Positions 17,311 through 26,104 of a stretch of DNA of 64,000 nucleotides are shown here, piece by piece; position 1 is the stretch's first letter, and every line of letters starts with the position of its first letter. The stretch comes from DATHTC01 sp963746805 (GTDB taxonomy: Bacteria > Actinomycetota > Thermoleophilia > Gaiellales > Gaiellaceae), in assembly GCA_963746805.1 (NCBI GenBank), contig CAVVCQ010000001.1:1273465-1337464 (forward strand), written 5' to 3'. A program made the position numbers and the translations under genes. The notes beneath the pieces are model-generated. The model was given only the letters and a program-made list of their open reading frames with translations, was not told the origin of the DNA and ran no database searches.

Positions 17311-17929
17311 TCAGAGGCGCTCGATCTCCGGGACGACGCGGCCGTCGTCCTCGAGATGCGCGTTCCAGCTCTGGTACTGCCCGGACAGGTCGGAGAGATC
17401 GTGGCCTCGCTGCTCGAGGCGCACGGGCTGCGACGCGTCGGGCGAGACGCGGTACTGGTACCAGGAGATGTCCCACGCGACGGTGATGACGAGCTCGGCG
17501 TTGACGCCCGGGATCTGGACGATGCTCGCCCGCGGGGCGCCGAGGCTCTTGGCGATCCCGCCGACCGTGCGTCGGTAGTCGCTCCCGTTGAACAGGTCGG
17601 CGGCCTCGACGACCGCGAGCTCGTCGTCGGAGAGGCGGCGCAGGATCGGCTCCGCGACGACCGGCTCGGGCAGGGCCGGGCGGCGGAAGTCCTCGAGCCA
17701 GCGCCCGAGACCGCCACGGCGACGACGCCTCCGCGGCGGGGAGCGTCGGCGTGGTCGGGCTCCCCTCCTTCACCCAGCCGTGCTCGAGCGCGATCTCCGT
17801 GCAGAGCGGGCAGACGTCGACGAGCTCGTCGTCGCCGTGCGGCGCGAAGCGGGTGACGCGCTCGCCCATCAGCAGCGACCGCTCGCAGATCGCGCAGGAG
17901 CGGGCGACGGTGGTGCGGGTGACCCTCAC
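17311..17929 (-). pseudogene. Zinc-ribbon-headed protein of unknown function, frameshifted
   Basis: From 17929 the first 60 residues hold CAICERSLLMGERVTRFAPHG and VDVCPLCTEIALEHGW, two CxxC pairs forming a zinc ribbon. A frameshift near 17730, in a run of CCGCCGCGG, separates this from the rest, which reads RRRRRRGGLGRWLEDF, PVVAEPILRRLSDDEL and WDISWYQYRVSPDAS, ending QSWNAHLEDDGRVVPEIERL with TGA at 17311-17313. The whole would be about 205 residues. I do not know the family's role. Confidence 0.55.
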
Positions 17930-17956
17930 GCCCGGACCATAGCGAGGAAACCCCTG

Positions 17957-19693
17957 CTAGCCGAAGCGATTCCGGAAGCGGACAGCCTCGGGATACGGGA
18001 AGAAGTCGACGACCTCGCCCTCCCCCACGCGCCGCTGCGCGTCCTGCCAGAACGCCGGGCCGAGCAGGTCCGCGTGGTCGGCGAGGAACGCGTCGCGCAC
18101 GACCGGGTCGCCGAGCAGGAACGGGCGCCACTCCTCGGGAAACACGTCGAGCCGGCCGACGCCGAACCACGGCTCGCCGGCGAGCTCGGACTCCGGGCCC
18201 GGCGCCTCGGGGAGCGTGCGGAAGACGCAGTCGGTGAGTACCTCGATCTCGTCGTAGTCGTAGAAGACGACGCGGCCGTAGCGGGTGAGACCGAAGTTGC
18301 GGTAGAGCATGTCGCCGGGGAAGACGTTCGCGATCGCAAGCTCCCTGATCGCGTTGCCGTAGTCGCGGACGGCGACGGCAGCCTGCGCCGGTGTCGCGGA
18401 GCCGAGGTAGACGTTGAGCGGCGTCATCCGGCGCTCGACGTAGCAGTGGCGGACGATCACGTGCTCGCCGTCGAGCTCGACGGTCGACGGCGCCAGCTCG
18501 AGCAGCTGCTCGACGAGCTCGGGCGCGAAGCGCGCCCGCGGCAAGGCGAGGTTGACGAACTCCGTCGCGTCGACCATGCGCCCGACACGGTCGACGTCCT
18601 TCACCAGCTCGAACTTGCGCATCACCGTCGCGCGGTCGGTCCGCTTCGCCGGGCCGAAGCGGTCCTTGATCACCTTGAACACGTACGGGTAGGACGGGAG
18701 GTTGAAGACGTGCATGACCTGCCCGCGCGTGCCGGGCGCCTCGACGAACAGGTCGCGCGAGTGGTGCAGGTGGTGGAGCAGGTCGCGGAAGAACAGCGTC
18801 TTGCCCTGCTTGCCGAGGCCGACGGCGGTGTAGAGCTCCGAGCGCGGCTTGCCGGGCATGAGCGTCTGCAGGAAGGCGACGTACCCCGAGGGCACGTCCA
18901 TGTCGACCATGAAGTAGGCGCGCGAGAGCGAGAAGAGGATGTTCATCGGCTCCTCGCCGATGAGGATCGTGTCGAGCTCGAGCCGGTCGTCGCCGCCATG
19001 GAGCACCGGCACGGCGAAGGGCGTCTCCTCGTCGCCGTTCACGACCTTGCCGACGACGTACGCGGCCTTGTTCCGGTAGAAGGCCGAGCCGAGGACCTGC
19101 AGCTGCAGGTTCGGCGCGGGGGCAGGCCAGGCGCCGTCGACGTGCTCGGCGAAGGCCCGGACGACGTGCTCGACGTCGCGCTCGAGGTCGGCGAACGGCA
19201 GGCTCCAGCGGAAATCCTCGAAGGCCCGGGTCAGCGCCGCGCGCAGGCCTGCGACCGCCGGGTAGTAGCTGCGGTAGTTCGGCGGGTCTGACTCGATCGA
19301 CTCGGTCGAGATCGCCGCGCGCACGAAGATCAGGTCGTTCGTCAGGTAGGTCCGGCCGAGGATGCGGGTCGTCACCGAGTTGAAGAACGTCTCGGCGAGC
19401 TCCGGACGCTTGTGGTCGACGAGCAGGCCGATGTAGAGGTGCTTCGCCTGCTGCCAGGTCGCGTCGTCGAGCCGGTCGGCGTGCTCGCGGCGGAGCAGCT
19501 CGACCGCCTCGGCCACGCGCTCGTCGTAGAAGCGGATCCGCTCGCGGACCGCCCGCTGCGCCCCGTGCCAGTCGGCGGCCTCGAAGCGCTCCTTCGCGGC
19601 GGTGCTCGTGGCGCGCAGGAGCGCGTAGTGGCGGTCGAAGCCGGCGATCAGCGCGGCTGCGATGCGCTCGGCCGTTGCCGTGGCCGTCTCCAC
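17957..19693 (-). CDS. aceK: Isocitrate dehydrogenase kinase/phosphatase
   Basis: 578 residues from GTG 19693, exactly the length of the E. coli enzyme; the longer open frame to 19933 covers the icd promoter and start. Signature stretches are present: GLGKQGKT at 293-299, SYPYVFKVIKD at 334-343 (ATP lysine), YIERRMTPLN-like segment at 418-427, NVFPGDMLYRNFG and FYDYDE at 478-482. AceK phosphorylates isocitrate dehydrogenase to switch carbon into the glyoxylate shunt, and removes the phosphate again. It is divergent from icd with a 55-bp gap. AceK is best known from Proteobacteria in aceBAK operons, so its place beside icd in an actinobacterium is notable. No aceA/aceB is in the window. Confidence 0.95.
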   Translation of the reverse strand: METATATAERIAAALIAGFDRHYALLRATSTAAKERFEAADWHGAQRAVRERIRFYDERVAEAVELLRREHADRLDDATWQQAKHLYIGLLVDHKRPELAETFFNSVTTRILGRTYLTNDLIFVRAAISTESIESDPPNYRSYYPAVAGLRAALTRAFEDFRWSLPFADLERDVEHVVRAFAEHVDGAWPAPAPNLQLQVLGSAFYRNKAAYVVGKVVNGDEETPFAVPVLHGGDDRLELDTILIGEEPMNILFSLSRAYFMVDMDVPSGYVAFLQTLMPGKPRSELYTAVGLGKQGKTLFFRDLLHHLHHSRDLFVEAPGTRGQVMHVFNLPSYPYVFKVIKDRFGPAKRTDRATVMRKFELVKDVDRVGRMVDATEFVNLALPRARFAPELVEQLLELAPSTVELDGEHVIVRHCYVERRMTPLNVYLGSATPAQAAVAVRDYGNAIRELAIANVFPGDMLYRNFGLTRYGRVVFYDYDEIEVLTDCVFRTLPEAPGPESELAGEPWFGVGRLDVFPEEWRPFLLGDPVVRDAFLADHADLLGPAFWQDAQRRVGEGEVVDFFPYPEAVRFRNRFG

Positions 19694-19748
19694 CGCCCGG
19701 AAGCTAGCGTTGGCCCCGCCGAACACCAAGCAGAGAGCGAGGATCGAG

Positions 19749-20990
19749 ATGAGCACGGTCTCCCCCATCGAGGTGCCGCAGGGCGGGACGCGGATCGTCC
19801 CCGGCGAGCCGACGCCCGACGAGCCGATCGTCCCCTTCATCGAGGGCGACGGGATCGGCGTCGACATCACGCCCGTGATGAAGGCGGTCGTCGACGCCGC
19901 GGTCGAGAAGGCGTACGGCGGCGCGCGCCGCATCCACTGGATGGAGATCTACGCGGGCGAGAAGTCGACGCGGATCTACGGCCCGGACGTGTGGCTGCCG
20001 GACGAGACGCTCGAGGCCGTGAAGGAGTACGGGCTCGCGATCAAGGGCCCGATGACGACACCCGTGGGCGGGGGCATCCGCTCGCTCAACGTCGCGCTGC
20101 GCCAGGAGCTCGACCTCTACGTCTGCCTCCGCCCGGTGCGCTGGTTCCGCGGCGTCCCGTCGCCGCTCAAGGACCCGTCCCCGGTGGACATGGTGATCTT
20201 CCGCGAGAACACCGAGGACATCTACGCGGGCATCGAGTGGGAGGCCGAGTCGGCCGGCGCGCTGCGGGTGATCTCGTTCCTCCAGGACGAGCTGGGCGTG
20301 CGGAAGATCCGGTTCCCCGAGACGTCCGGGATCGGGATCAAGCCGATCTCGCGGGAGGGCACCGAGCGGCTCGTGCGGGCGGCGATCCGGTACGCGCTCG
20401 ACAACGGGCGCGACTCGGTCACGCTCGTGCACAAGGGCAACATCATGAAGTTCACCGAGGGCGCGTTCCGCGACTGGGGCTACGGCCTCGCCGAGCGAGA
20501 GTTCGGGGCACAGCCGCTCGACGGCGGGCCGTGGATGACGATCGCGGACGGCGACCGCTCGATCGTGATCAAGGACGTGATCGCGGACGCCTTCCTCCAG
20601 CAGATCCTGCTGCGGCCGGCCGAGTACGACGTGATCGCCACGCCGAACCTCAACGGCGACTACATCTCGGACGCGCTCGCGGCGCAGGTCGGCGGGATCG
20701 GGATCGCCCCCGGCGCGAACATCGGCGACGACGCGGCGATCTTCGAGGCGACCCACGGGACTGCACCGAAGTACGCCGGCCAGGACAAGGTGAACCCCGG
20801 CTCGCTGATCCTCTCGGCCGAGATGATGCTGCGCTACCTCGGCTGGCGCGAGGCGGCGGACCTGATCATCGCGTCGGTGGAGGCGGCGATCGGCGACCGG
20901 ATCGTCACGTACGACTTCGCGCGGCTGATGGAGGGCGCGACGGAGGTCGGCTCGTCCGCGTTCGGGCGGGCGATGATCGAGCGGATGTAG
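19749..20990 (+). CDS. icd: NADP-dependent isocitrate dehydrogenase, E. coli type
   Basis: 413 residues from ATG 19749. Oxidatively decarboxylates isocitrate to 2-oxoglutarate in the TCA cycle. GGGIRSLNVALRQ holds Ser112, equivalent to E. coli Ser113, the residue phosphorylated by AceK. The NADP determinants Lys341, Tyr342, Tyr388 and Arg392 are kept (PKYAGQD and TYDFARLM). Metal ligands lie in NLNGDYISDALAAQ and neighbouring segments. Thus both the regulated enzyme and its kinase are intact and face away from a shared 55-bp control region. Confidence 0.96.
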   Translation: MSTVSPIEVPQGGTRIVPGEPTPDEPIVPFIEGDGIGVDITPVMKAVVDAAVEKAYGGARRIHWMEIYAGEKSTRIYGPDVWLPDETLEAVKEYGLAIKGPMTTPVGGGIRSLNVALRQELDLYVCLRPVRWFRGVPSPLKDPSPVDMVIFRENTEDIYAGIEWEAESAGALRVISFLQDELGVRKIRFPETSGIGIKPISREGTERLVRAAIRYALDNGRDSVTLVHKGNIMKFTEGAFRDWGYGLAEREFGAQPLDGGPWMTIADGDRSIVIKDVIADAFLQQILLRPAEYDVIATPNLNGDYISDALAAQVGGIGIAPGANIGDDAAIFEATHGTAPKYAGQDKVNPGSLILSAEMMLRYLGWREAADLIIASVEAAIGDRIVTYDFARLMEGATEVGSSAFGRAMIERM

Positions 20991-21034
20991 CGGCGGGAAC
21001 GACGCAGGGTTGGCCGCCCCTGCTAGCGTTCGGT

Positions 21035-21062
21035 CCGTTATCTGTCATTTACATAGACTTTG
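21035..21062 (+). promoter_or_regulatory. AT-rich dyad just upstream of the PadR gene
   Basis: TCTGTCATTTACATAGA (21041-21057) stands out in base composition and is a partial inverted repeat (TCTgT-N7-AtAGA). It lies 6 bp before the ATG, so it could be a -10 region and an autoregulatory PadR operator; PadR sites are commonly AT-rich dyads. Confidence 0.4.
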
Positions 21063-21452
21063 ATGCGCGGCGCCCGCTGCCGCACGCGCGGCCCGCACGG
21101 TTGGGCCGTCCGCGCCCGCGTCGAGCGCTTCGAGGAGCCGGCGCTCCTCCTCCTGCTCCGCGAGCGCCCGGCCCACGGCTACGAGCTGCTCGAGGCGCTC
21201 CCCGAGCTCGTCCCCGGCCAGCGAGTGGACATGGGGAACCTCTACCGCGCCCTGCGCCGGCTCGAGGAGGAGGGTCTCGTCCACTCCGAGTGGGACGCCG
21301 ATGCGCCCGGCCCGGCGCGCCGGGTCTACGAGCTCACCGACGCAGGCCGCGAGCTGCTGGGGCAGTGGGTGGACGCCCTTGCGCGGGCGCGCGACCGCAT
21401 CGACCGCTTTCTCGCACGCCACGGAGAGGAGGTGAACAATGCATCACCGTAG
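21063..21452 (+). CDS. PadR-family transcriptional regulator
   Basis: 129 residues from ATG 21063 (TTG 21060 also in frame). Winged-helix core: ERFEEPALLLLLRERPAHGYELLEAL, VDMGNLYRALRRLEEEGLVHSEW and ARRVYELTDAGRELL, the PadR hallmark segments. The short C-terminal helix marks a subfamily-2-like protein that dimerises. It overlaps the next gene by 14 bp and probably represses its own operon. Confidence 0.85.
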   Translation: MRGARCRTRGPHGWAVRARVERFEEPALLLLLRERPAHGYELLEALPELVPGQRVDMGNLYRALRRLEEEGLVHSEWDADAPGPARRVYELTDAGRELLGQWVDALARARDRIDRFLARHGEEVNNASP

Positions 21453-21642
21453 GCACTACGGACGCCGCGGCAGGGGCTTCGCCCCGCTCGGCGCGCGCTG
21501 GTACGAGCGCGAGAACGTGCTCGAGCGGCTGGAGAGCTACCAGCGCGACCTCGAGCAGGAGCTCGCGGACGTCTCGGATCTGATCCAGCGCCTGCGCGCA
21601 GGCGAAGAGCTGCAGGGCGACGCCGCCCCGGAACCGGCGTAG
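21439..21642 (+). CDS. Small coiled-coil protein paired with PadR
   Basis: 67 residues: a His/Arg/Gly-rich head (MHHRRHYGRRGRGF) then a helix RENVLERLESYQRDLEQELADVSDLIQRLRAG with heptad leucines. It resembles DUF5320-type small proteins. GAGAGGAGG precedes ATG 21439, and it overlaps the PadR gene by 14 bp, so the two are likely translated together. The His-rich head could bind metal. Function unknown. Confidence 0.6.
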   Translation: MHHRRHYGRRGRGFAPLGARWYERENVLERLESYQRDLEQELADVSDLIQRLRAGEELQGDAAPEPA

Positions 21643-21655
21643 GCTTCGACGCCGA

Positions 21656-23035
21656 GTGATCGACGAGCTGGCGTTCCTCTCCGCGCTCGAGCAGGCACGG
21701 CTCGTGCGTGAGGGCGCCGTCTCGTCGCTCGAGCTCGTCGATACCTACCTGCGCCGGATCGACCGGCTCGACCCGACGCTGAACGCGTACGTCACCGTCT
21801 GCTCGGAGGAGGCCCTCGCCGCGGCCCGATCGCCGCGGCCGGGGCCGTTCTCCGGCGTCCCGCTGCCGATCAAGGATCTGACGGAGACGGCCGGGATCCG
21901 GACGACGCACTCCTCGCGCGCGTTCGCCGGCTACGTCCCCGAGCGGGACGTCGAGCTCGTCCGCCGCGTGCGCAACGCCGGCTTCGTCGTGATCGGGAAG
22001 ACGAACACGCCGGAGTTCGGGACGACGGCCGTGACCGAGTCGGCCCTCAACGGGATCTGCCGCAACCCGTGGGATCCCGAGCGGACGCCGGGCGGCTCGA
22101 GCGGCGGCGCCGCGGCGGCCGTGGCGGCAGGGCTGGCGCCGCTGGCCCACGGCTCCGACGGCGGCGGATCGATCCGTATCCCGGCATCGTGCTGCGGCCT
22201 GTTCGGGCTCAAGCCGTCCCGCGGCCGCATCTCCACCGCGCCGTTCGGCGACGTCTACGGATTGAGCAGCAACGGGTCGCTCGCGCGCACGGTCGCCGAC
22301 GCGGCCGCGTTCCTGGACATCGTCGCTGGGCCGGCGCCGGGCGATCCGTACGTGGCGCCGCCGCCCGAGCGGCCGTTCGCCGAGGAGGTCGGCGCCCCGC
22401 CCGGACGGCTCCGTGTCGCACTCGTGCTCGAGCCGCCGCACCCGATGCCGGTGGACGCCGCCTGCGTCGAGGCAGCACGCGACGCCGCGGCGCTGCTCGC
22501 GGAGCTCGGCCACGACGTCGATGAGGTCGCGTCCCCATGGCAGAGCGAGGAGCTGATCGACCTCTTCGCCGTCCTCTGGCAGACGATCCCGTCGCTGTAC
22601 CCGGGCGACCCGGCGCTGTTCGAGCCGCTCAACCGGGCGTTCGTCGAGCGGGCCGCCGCCACGTCGAGCGCGGACTACGTGCGCGCCTTCGCCCGCCTCC
22701 AGCTCTACGGACGCACGTTCGCCGCGTTCTGCGCGGGCGTCGACCTCGTGCTCACGCCGACGCTCGCGCTGCCGCCGGTCCCGGTCGGCTGGGTGACGGC
22801 ACCCGAGGACCCGTGGGAACAGTTCGCGCGGGCTGCGGCGTTCACGCCGTTCACGGCCGCGGTCAACGTCGGCGGGCTCCCGGCGATGTCGGTGCCGCTC
22901 CACTGGGACGAGGACGGCGTGCCGATCGGGGTGCAGCTGATCGGCCCGCCCGCCGGCGAGGCGCTCCTCCTGCGGGTGGCCGCGCAGCTCGAGGAGGCGC
23001 GACCGTGGGCGGCGCGCCGGCCGCCCGAGTCCTAG
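21656..23035 (+). CDS. Amidase-signature hydrolase
   Basis: 459 residues from GTG 21656. The Ser-cisSer-Lys triad is complete: Lys73 in PLPIKDLTE, cis-Ser at 148-149 in TPGGSSGGAAAAVAAG, and nucleophile Ser172 in DGGGSIRIPAS. This fold hydrolyses carboxamides (GatA, FAAH-like and 6-aminohexanoate amidases among others). There is no neighbouring gatB/gatC, and the sequence is of the stand-alone type, so I assign only generic amidase activity. Follows the PadR pair by 13 bp and may be cotranscribed. Confidence 0.88.
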   Translation: MIDELAFLSALEQARLVREGAVSSLELVDTYLRRIDRLDPTLNAYVTVCSEEALAAARSPRPGPFSGVPLPIKDLTETAGIRTTHSSRAFAGYVPERDVELVRRVRNAGFVVIGKTNTPEFGTTAVTESALNGICRNPWDPERTPGGSSGGAAAAVAAGLAPLAHGSDGGGSIRIPASCCGLFGLKPSRGRISTAPFGDVYGLSSNGSLARTVADAAAFLDIVAGPAPGDPYVAPPPERPFAEEVGAPPGRLRVALVLEPPHPMPVDAACVEAARDAAALLAELGHDVDEVASPWQSEELIDLFAVLWQTIPSLYPGDPALFEPLNRAFVERAAATSSADYVRAFARLQLYGRTFAAFCAGVDLVLTPTLALPPVPVGWVTAPEDPWEQFARAAAFTPFTAAVNVGGLPAMSVPLHWDEDGVPIGVQLIGPPAGEALLLRVAAQLEEARPWAARRPPES

Positions 23036-25083
23036 GCCTTGACCTCTTCCTTCTCCTTCGCGAACTCGGCCATGACCTTCTGGGCGATGTGCGGCGGCAC
23101 CTCCTCGTAGCGGAGGAAGTGCATGTGGTAGTCGCCGCGGCCGCCGGTGAGCGACGTCAGCGACTGGGAGTAGGTCAGCACCTCCGCCATCGGCACCTCG
23201 GCCTTGATCGCCGTCATCCCACCCGTCGGCTCCATCCCGGAGAGCCGCGCGCGGCGTGAGTTGAGATCGCCGTTCACGGCGCCGACGGCCTCGTCGGGCA
23301 CGACCACCTCCACCTCCATGATCGGCTCGAGCAGCACCGGGTCCGCCTTCGCGTAGGCGTCCTTGAAGGCCATCGAGCCGGCGATCTTGAACGCCATCTC
23401 GGAGGAGTCGACGTTGTGGTACTGCCCGTCGACGAGGAGGACGCGCACACCCTGGACGGGAGCGCCGGCGAGCTCGCCGCGCGCCATCGCCTCCTGGATT
23501 CCCTTGTTGACCGCGGGTCTGAAGCTTTGCGGGATCACGCCGCCGACGATCTTGTCGACGAACTCGTACCCCTCGTGACCGTCGATCGGCTCGAGCACGA
23601 TCTCGCAGTCGCCGAACTGGCCGCGGCCGCCCGTCTGCTTCTTGTAGCGGTGGCGCGCCCGGGACTCCTTGCGGATCGTCTCGAGGTACGGGACCCGCGG
23701 CTGATGCAGCTCGACGTCGACCCCGAAGCGGTTCTTGAGACGGTCGACCGCGACCTCGACGTGCATCTGGCTCATCCCCGAGACCAACAGCTCGCTCGTC
23801 TGCGCGTCGCGGCGGATGACAAGGGTCGGGTCCTCCTCCGAGAGGCGGCGAAGCGAGGTCGCGAGCTTCTCCTCCTCCCCGCGCGCCCTCGGCTCGATCG
23901 CGAAGCTCATCACCGGCTCGGGGAAGCCGATCTCGGGCGGCGGCACGTTGTACTCCGCGTCGACGAGCAGGTCGCCGGTCAGCGTGTCCTTCAGCTTCGC
24001 GACCGCGGCGATGTCCCCCTCGCCCACCTCCGTCTCGTTGGTGTGGTCCTTCCCCTGCATCACGAGCAGCGGGCCGAGGCGTTCCTTCTCGTGCGTGCGC
24101 TCGTTCACGATCGTCGAGTCGCTGCGGAACGAGCCCTTGAGCACGCGGAACATCGTGATGCGCCCGGTGAAGGGGTCCGCGATCGTCTTGAAGACGAAGG
24201 CTGCAGCATCCGGCTCGTCGAGGTTGATCGGCGGACCCTTCTTCTTCGGCGACGGGACGCCCTCGACGAGCAGGTCGAGCAGCGCGGTCGTGCCGAGGTT
24301 CTTCGTCGCGACGGCGCACCCGACGGGGAACACCTCGCCGCGCGTGACCGCGTCCTTGAGCGCGTGCGCGACGTCCTCGACGGGGAGCTCCTGGCCCTCG
24401 AGGTAGCGCTCCATCAGCGCCTCGTCGGCCTGCACCACCTCGTCGAGGAGCTTCTCGCGGTATTCCCGGACCTGGTCGGCCATGTCGGCCGGGATCTCCG
24501 TCGGCTCTCCCTCCTTGCCGCCGTCCGGGCTCGTGTAGGCGCACAGGTGCAGGAGGTCGACGATCCCCGTGAGCTCGTGCTCCGAGCCGATGGGCAGGTG
24601 CACGGCGACGCAGCGCTCGGACAGCTGGCTCTGCATCGCCTCGAGCGTGCGGAAGAAGTCGGCGCGCTCGCGGTCGAGCATGTTCACGACGCAGACGCGC
24701 GAGATGCCGAGGTCGTCCGCGCGCCGCCAGAGGCGCGACGTCCCGACCTCGACGCCCATGACGCCGCTGAGGACGAAGACCGCGCCCTCGACCACGCGCA
24801 ACGCGGAGAGCGCGTCACCCTGGAAGCCCGGGTCGCCGGGGGCGTCGACCAGGTTCAGCTTGCGCCCCTGCCACTCGGCATGGCAGACCGACGCGGACAG
24901 CGACATCGAGCGTCGGTGCTCCTCGTCGTCCCAGTCCGAGACCGTCGAGGCGGCGTCGATCGTGCCGAGCCGGTTGACCTGGCCGCTCTGGAACAGCATG
25001 GCCTCGACGAGCGAGGTCTTCCCCGTCCCGCGATGCCCCACGACGGCGACGTTGCGGATCTTGCCGGGCTCGACTACGGCCAT
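23032..25083 (-). CDS. EF-G-like translational GTPase (paralogue type)
   Basis: 683 residues from ATG 25083, with GAGGAGGA upstream. EF-G domain order is complete: G domain, domain II, III, IV (GGRGQFGDCEIVLEPI) and V (YSQSLTSLTGGRGDYHMHF). The G domain departs from true EF-G: the P-loop is GHRGTGKTS at 16-24, G3 is DAPGD at 80-84 with Asp where EF-G has the catalytic His, and G4 is NMLD at 134-137. This marks the EF-G-like/FusA2-type paralogue rather than the housekeeping factor. It may assist ribosome recycling or stress translation, but this is not established. It overlaps the amidase 3' end by 4 bp, converging. Confidence 0.88.
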   Translation of the reverse strand: MAVVEPGKIRNVAVVGHRGTGKTSLVEAMLFQSGQVNRLGTIDAASTVSDWDDEEHRRSMSLSASVCHAEWQGRKLNLVDAPGDPGFQGDALSALRVVEGAVFVLSGVMGVEVGTSRLWRRADDLGISRVCVVNMLDRERADFFRTLEAMQSQLSERCVAVHLPIGSEHELTGIVDLLHLCAYTSPDGGKEGEPTEIPADMADQVREYREKLLDEVVQADEALMERYLEGQELPVEDVAHALKDAVTRGEVFPVGCAVATKNLGTTALLDLLVEGVPSPKKKGPPINLDEPDAAAFVFKTIADPFTGRITMFRVLKGSFRSDSTIVNERTHEKERLGPLLVMQGKDHTNETEVGEGDIAAVAKLKDTLTGDLLVDAEYNVPPPEIGFPEPVMSFAIEPRARGEEEKLATSLRRLSEEDPTLVIRRDAQTSELLVSGMSQMHVEVAVDRLKNRFGVDVELHQPRVPYLETIRKESRARHRYKKQTGGRGQFGDCEIVLEPIDGHEGYEFVDKIVGGVIPQSFRPAVNKGIQEAMARGELAGAPVQGVRVLLVDGQYHNVDSSEMAFKIAGSMAFKDAYAKADPVLLEPIMEVEVVVPDEAVGAVNGDLNSRRARLSGMEPTGGMTAIKAEVPMAEVLTYSQSLTSLTGGRGDYHMHFLRYEEVPPHIAQKVMAEFAKEKEEVKA

Positions 25084-25127
25084 CAGCTGGCGTCCTCCTC
25101 GGTTGCGGCTTGGATTCGGGGAGGATC

Positions 25128-25295
25128 CTAGTGCCCCGTCCAGTGATGCCGTCGCGCTTCTGGGTCGCGAGCACCAAGCCAGAGGCCGCACTCGTCCGCA
25201 GCCAAGGCCGGGCGCCTTGGCAAGGGCGAGGGTGGACTCTGGCGCAGCGTGATCGCGGGCCAGAACGCGGCATGCATCGCTGGACGGGGCACTAG
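25128..25295. repeat. 168-bp near-perfect palindrome between sigma factor and EF-G-like genes
   Basis: The outer 16 bases CTAGTGCCCCGTCCAG (25128-25143) are the exact complement of 25280-25295. Inner blocks also pair (GATGC, TTCTGG, CGCGA, CCAGA, CTCG), and the centre is GCCAAGGC-N5-GCCTTGGC (25201-25221, midpoint 25211). So the whole interval folds into one long hairpin with a few bulges. The sigma factor stop codon (25292-25294) lies in its outer arm and the EF-G-like start is 44 bp beyond its other end. It could be a miniature inverted-repeat element, or a structured 3' UTR that insulates or processes the transcript. Confidence 0.75.
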
Positions 25296-26071
25296 TCCAG
25301 GGCGGCCCGGCTCGGCGCTCCAGCCAGACGGGCCTTCAGGCGCAGGATCGCCTTCGTGTGCAGCTGCGAGACGCGCGATTCCGTCACGCCCAGGACCTCG
25401 CCGATCTCGCGCAGCGTCAGCTCCTCGTAGTAGTAGAGGGTGACGACGAGCTTCTCCCGCTCCGGCAGCCGCGAGATCGCCTCGGCGATCGCCTCGCGCA
25501 TCTCCGTCTCGTCGAGCGCGGACTGCGGGTTCGGGCCCTGCTCGTCCTCGATCGTGTCGATGAGGGCGATCTGGTCGCCACCGGCCGACACGGTCCAGAG
25601 CTCGTCGAGGGCCGCGATCGAGGTGCGCCCGATCTCGGACAGGCTCTCGTTGAGCTCGTCCTCGGTGACCCCGAGCTTCCCCGAGATCTCCTCGTCCGTT
25701 GGCGCGCGGCCGAGCTTGCTCTCGAGGTCGGCGATCGCACGCTCGATCTCGCGGGCGCGCGAGCGGACGGAGCGCGGCACCCAGTCGAGCGCGCGCAGCT
25801 CGTCGATGATCGAGCCCTTGATGCGGGCGATCGCGTAGGTCTCGAACTTGATGTCCCGGTCCGGGTCGAAGCGCTCGATCGCCCCGATCAGGCCGAGGAG
25901 GCCGTACGAGACCAGGTCGTCGTCGTCCACGTGCGCGGGGAGGCCGCTGCCGAGGCGCCCGGCCACGTACTTCACGAGCGGCGCGTACGTGAGGATCAGC
26001 CGGTCGCGGACCTTCGGGTCCTTCGAGCGGCGGTACTCGCGCCAGAGCTGGGTGGTGTCCTGGGCTGCCAC
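25292..26071 (-). CDS. RNA polymerase sigma factor, FliA/WhiG type (sigma-28 family)
   Basis: 259 residues. Region 2 reads LVKYVAGRLGSGLP...DDDDLVSYGLLGLIGAIERFDP...KFETYAIARIKGSIIDELRALDWVPRSVR, typical of FliA/WhiG. Region 3 is TDEEISGKLGVTEDEL, and region 4 is LPEREKLVVTLYYYEELTLREIGEVLGVTESRVSQLHTKAILRL. In actinobacteria this type drives motility or sporulation genes; in Thermoleophilia the targets are not clear. No anti-sigma gene adjoins. The stop codon lies in the arm of the 168-bp palindrome. Confidence 0.92.
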   Translation of the reverse strand: MAAQDTTQLWREYRRSKDPKVRDRLILTYAPLVKYVAGRLGSGLPAHVDDDDLVSYGLLGLIGAIERFDPDRDIKFETYAIARIKGSIIDELRALDWVPRSVRSRAREIERAIADLESKLGRAPTDEEISGKLGVTEDELNESLSEIGRTSIAALDELWTVSAGGDQIALIDTIEDEQGPNPQSALDETEMREAIAEAISRLPEREKLVVTLYYYEELTLREIGEVLGVTESRVSQLHTKAILRLKARLAGAPSRAALD

Positions 26072-26104
26072 GCGGGAAGAATACGAGGTGCTTCCGTCTT
26101 TTCC

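Noticed and set aside
21326..24544. A 1072-residue minus-strand open frame
   Set aside because: Shadow of the EF-G-like protein and the amidase in a wrong frame; Arg/Ala/Gly-rich and without domains.
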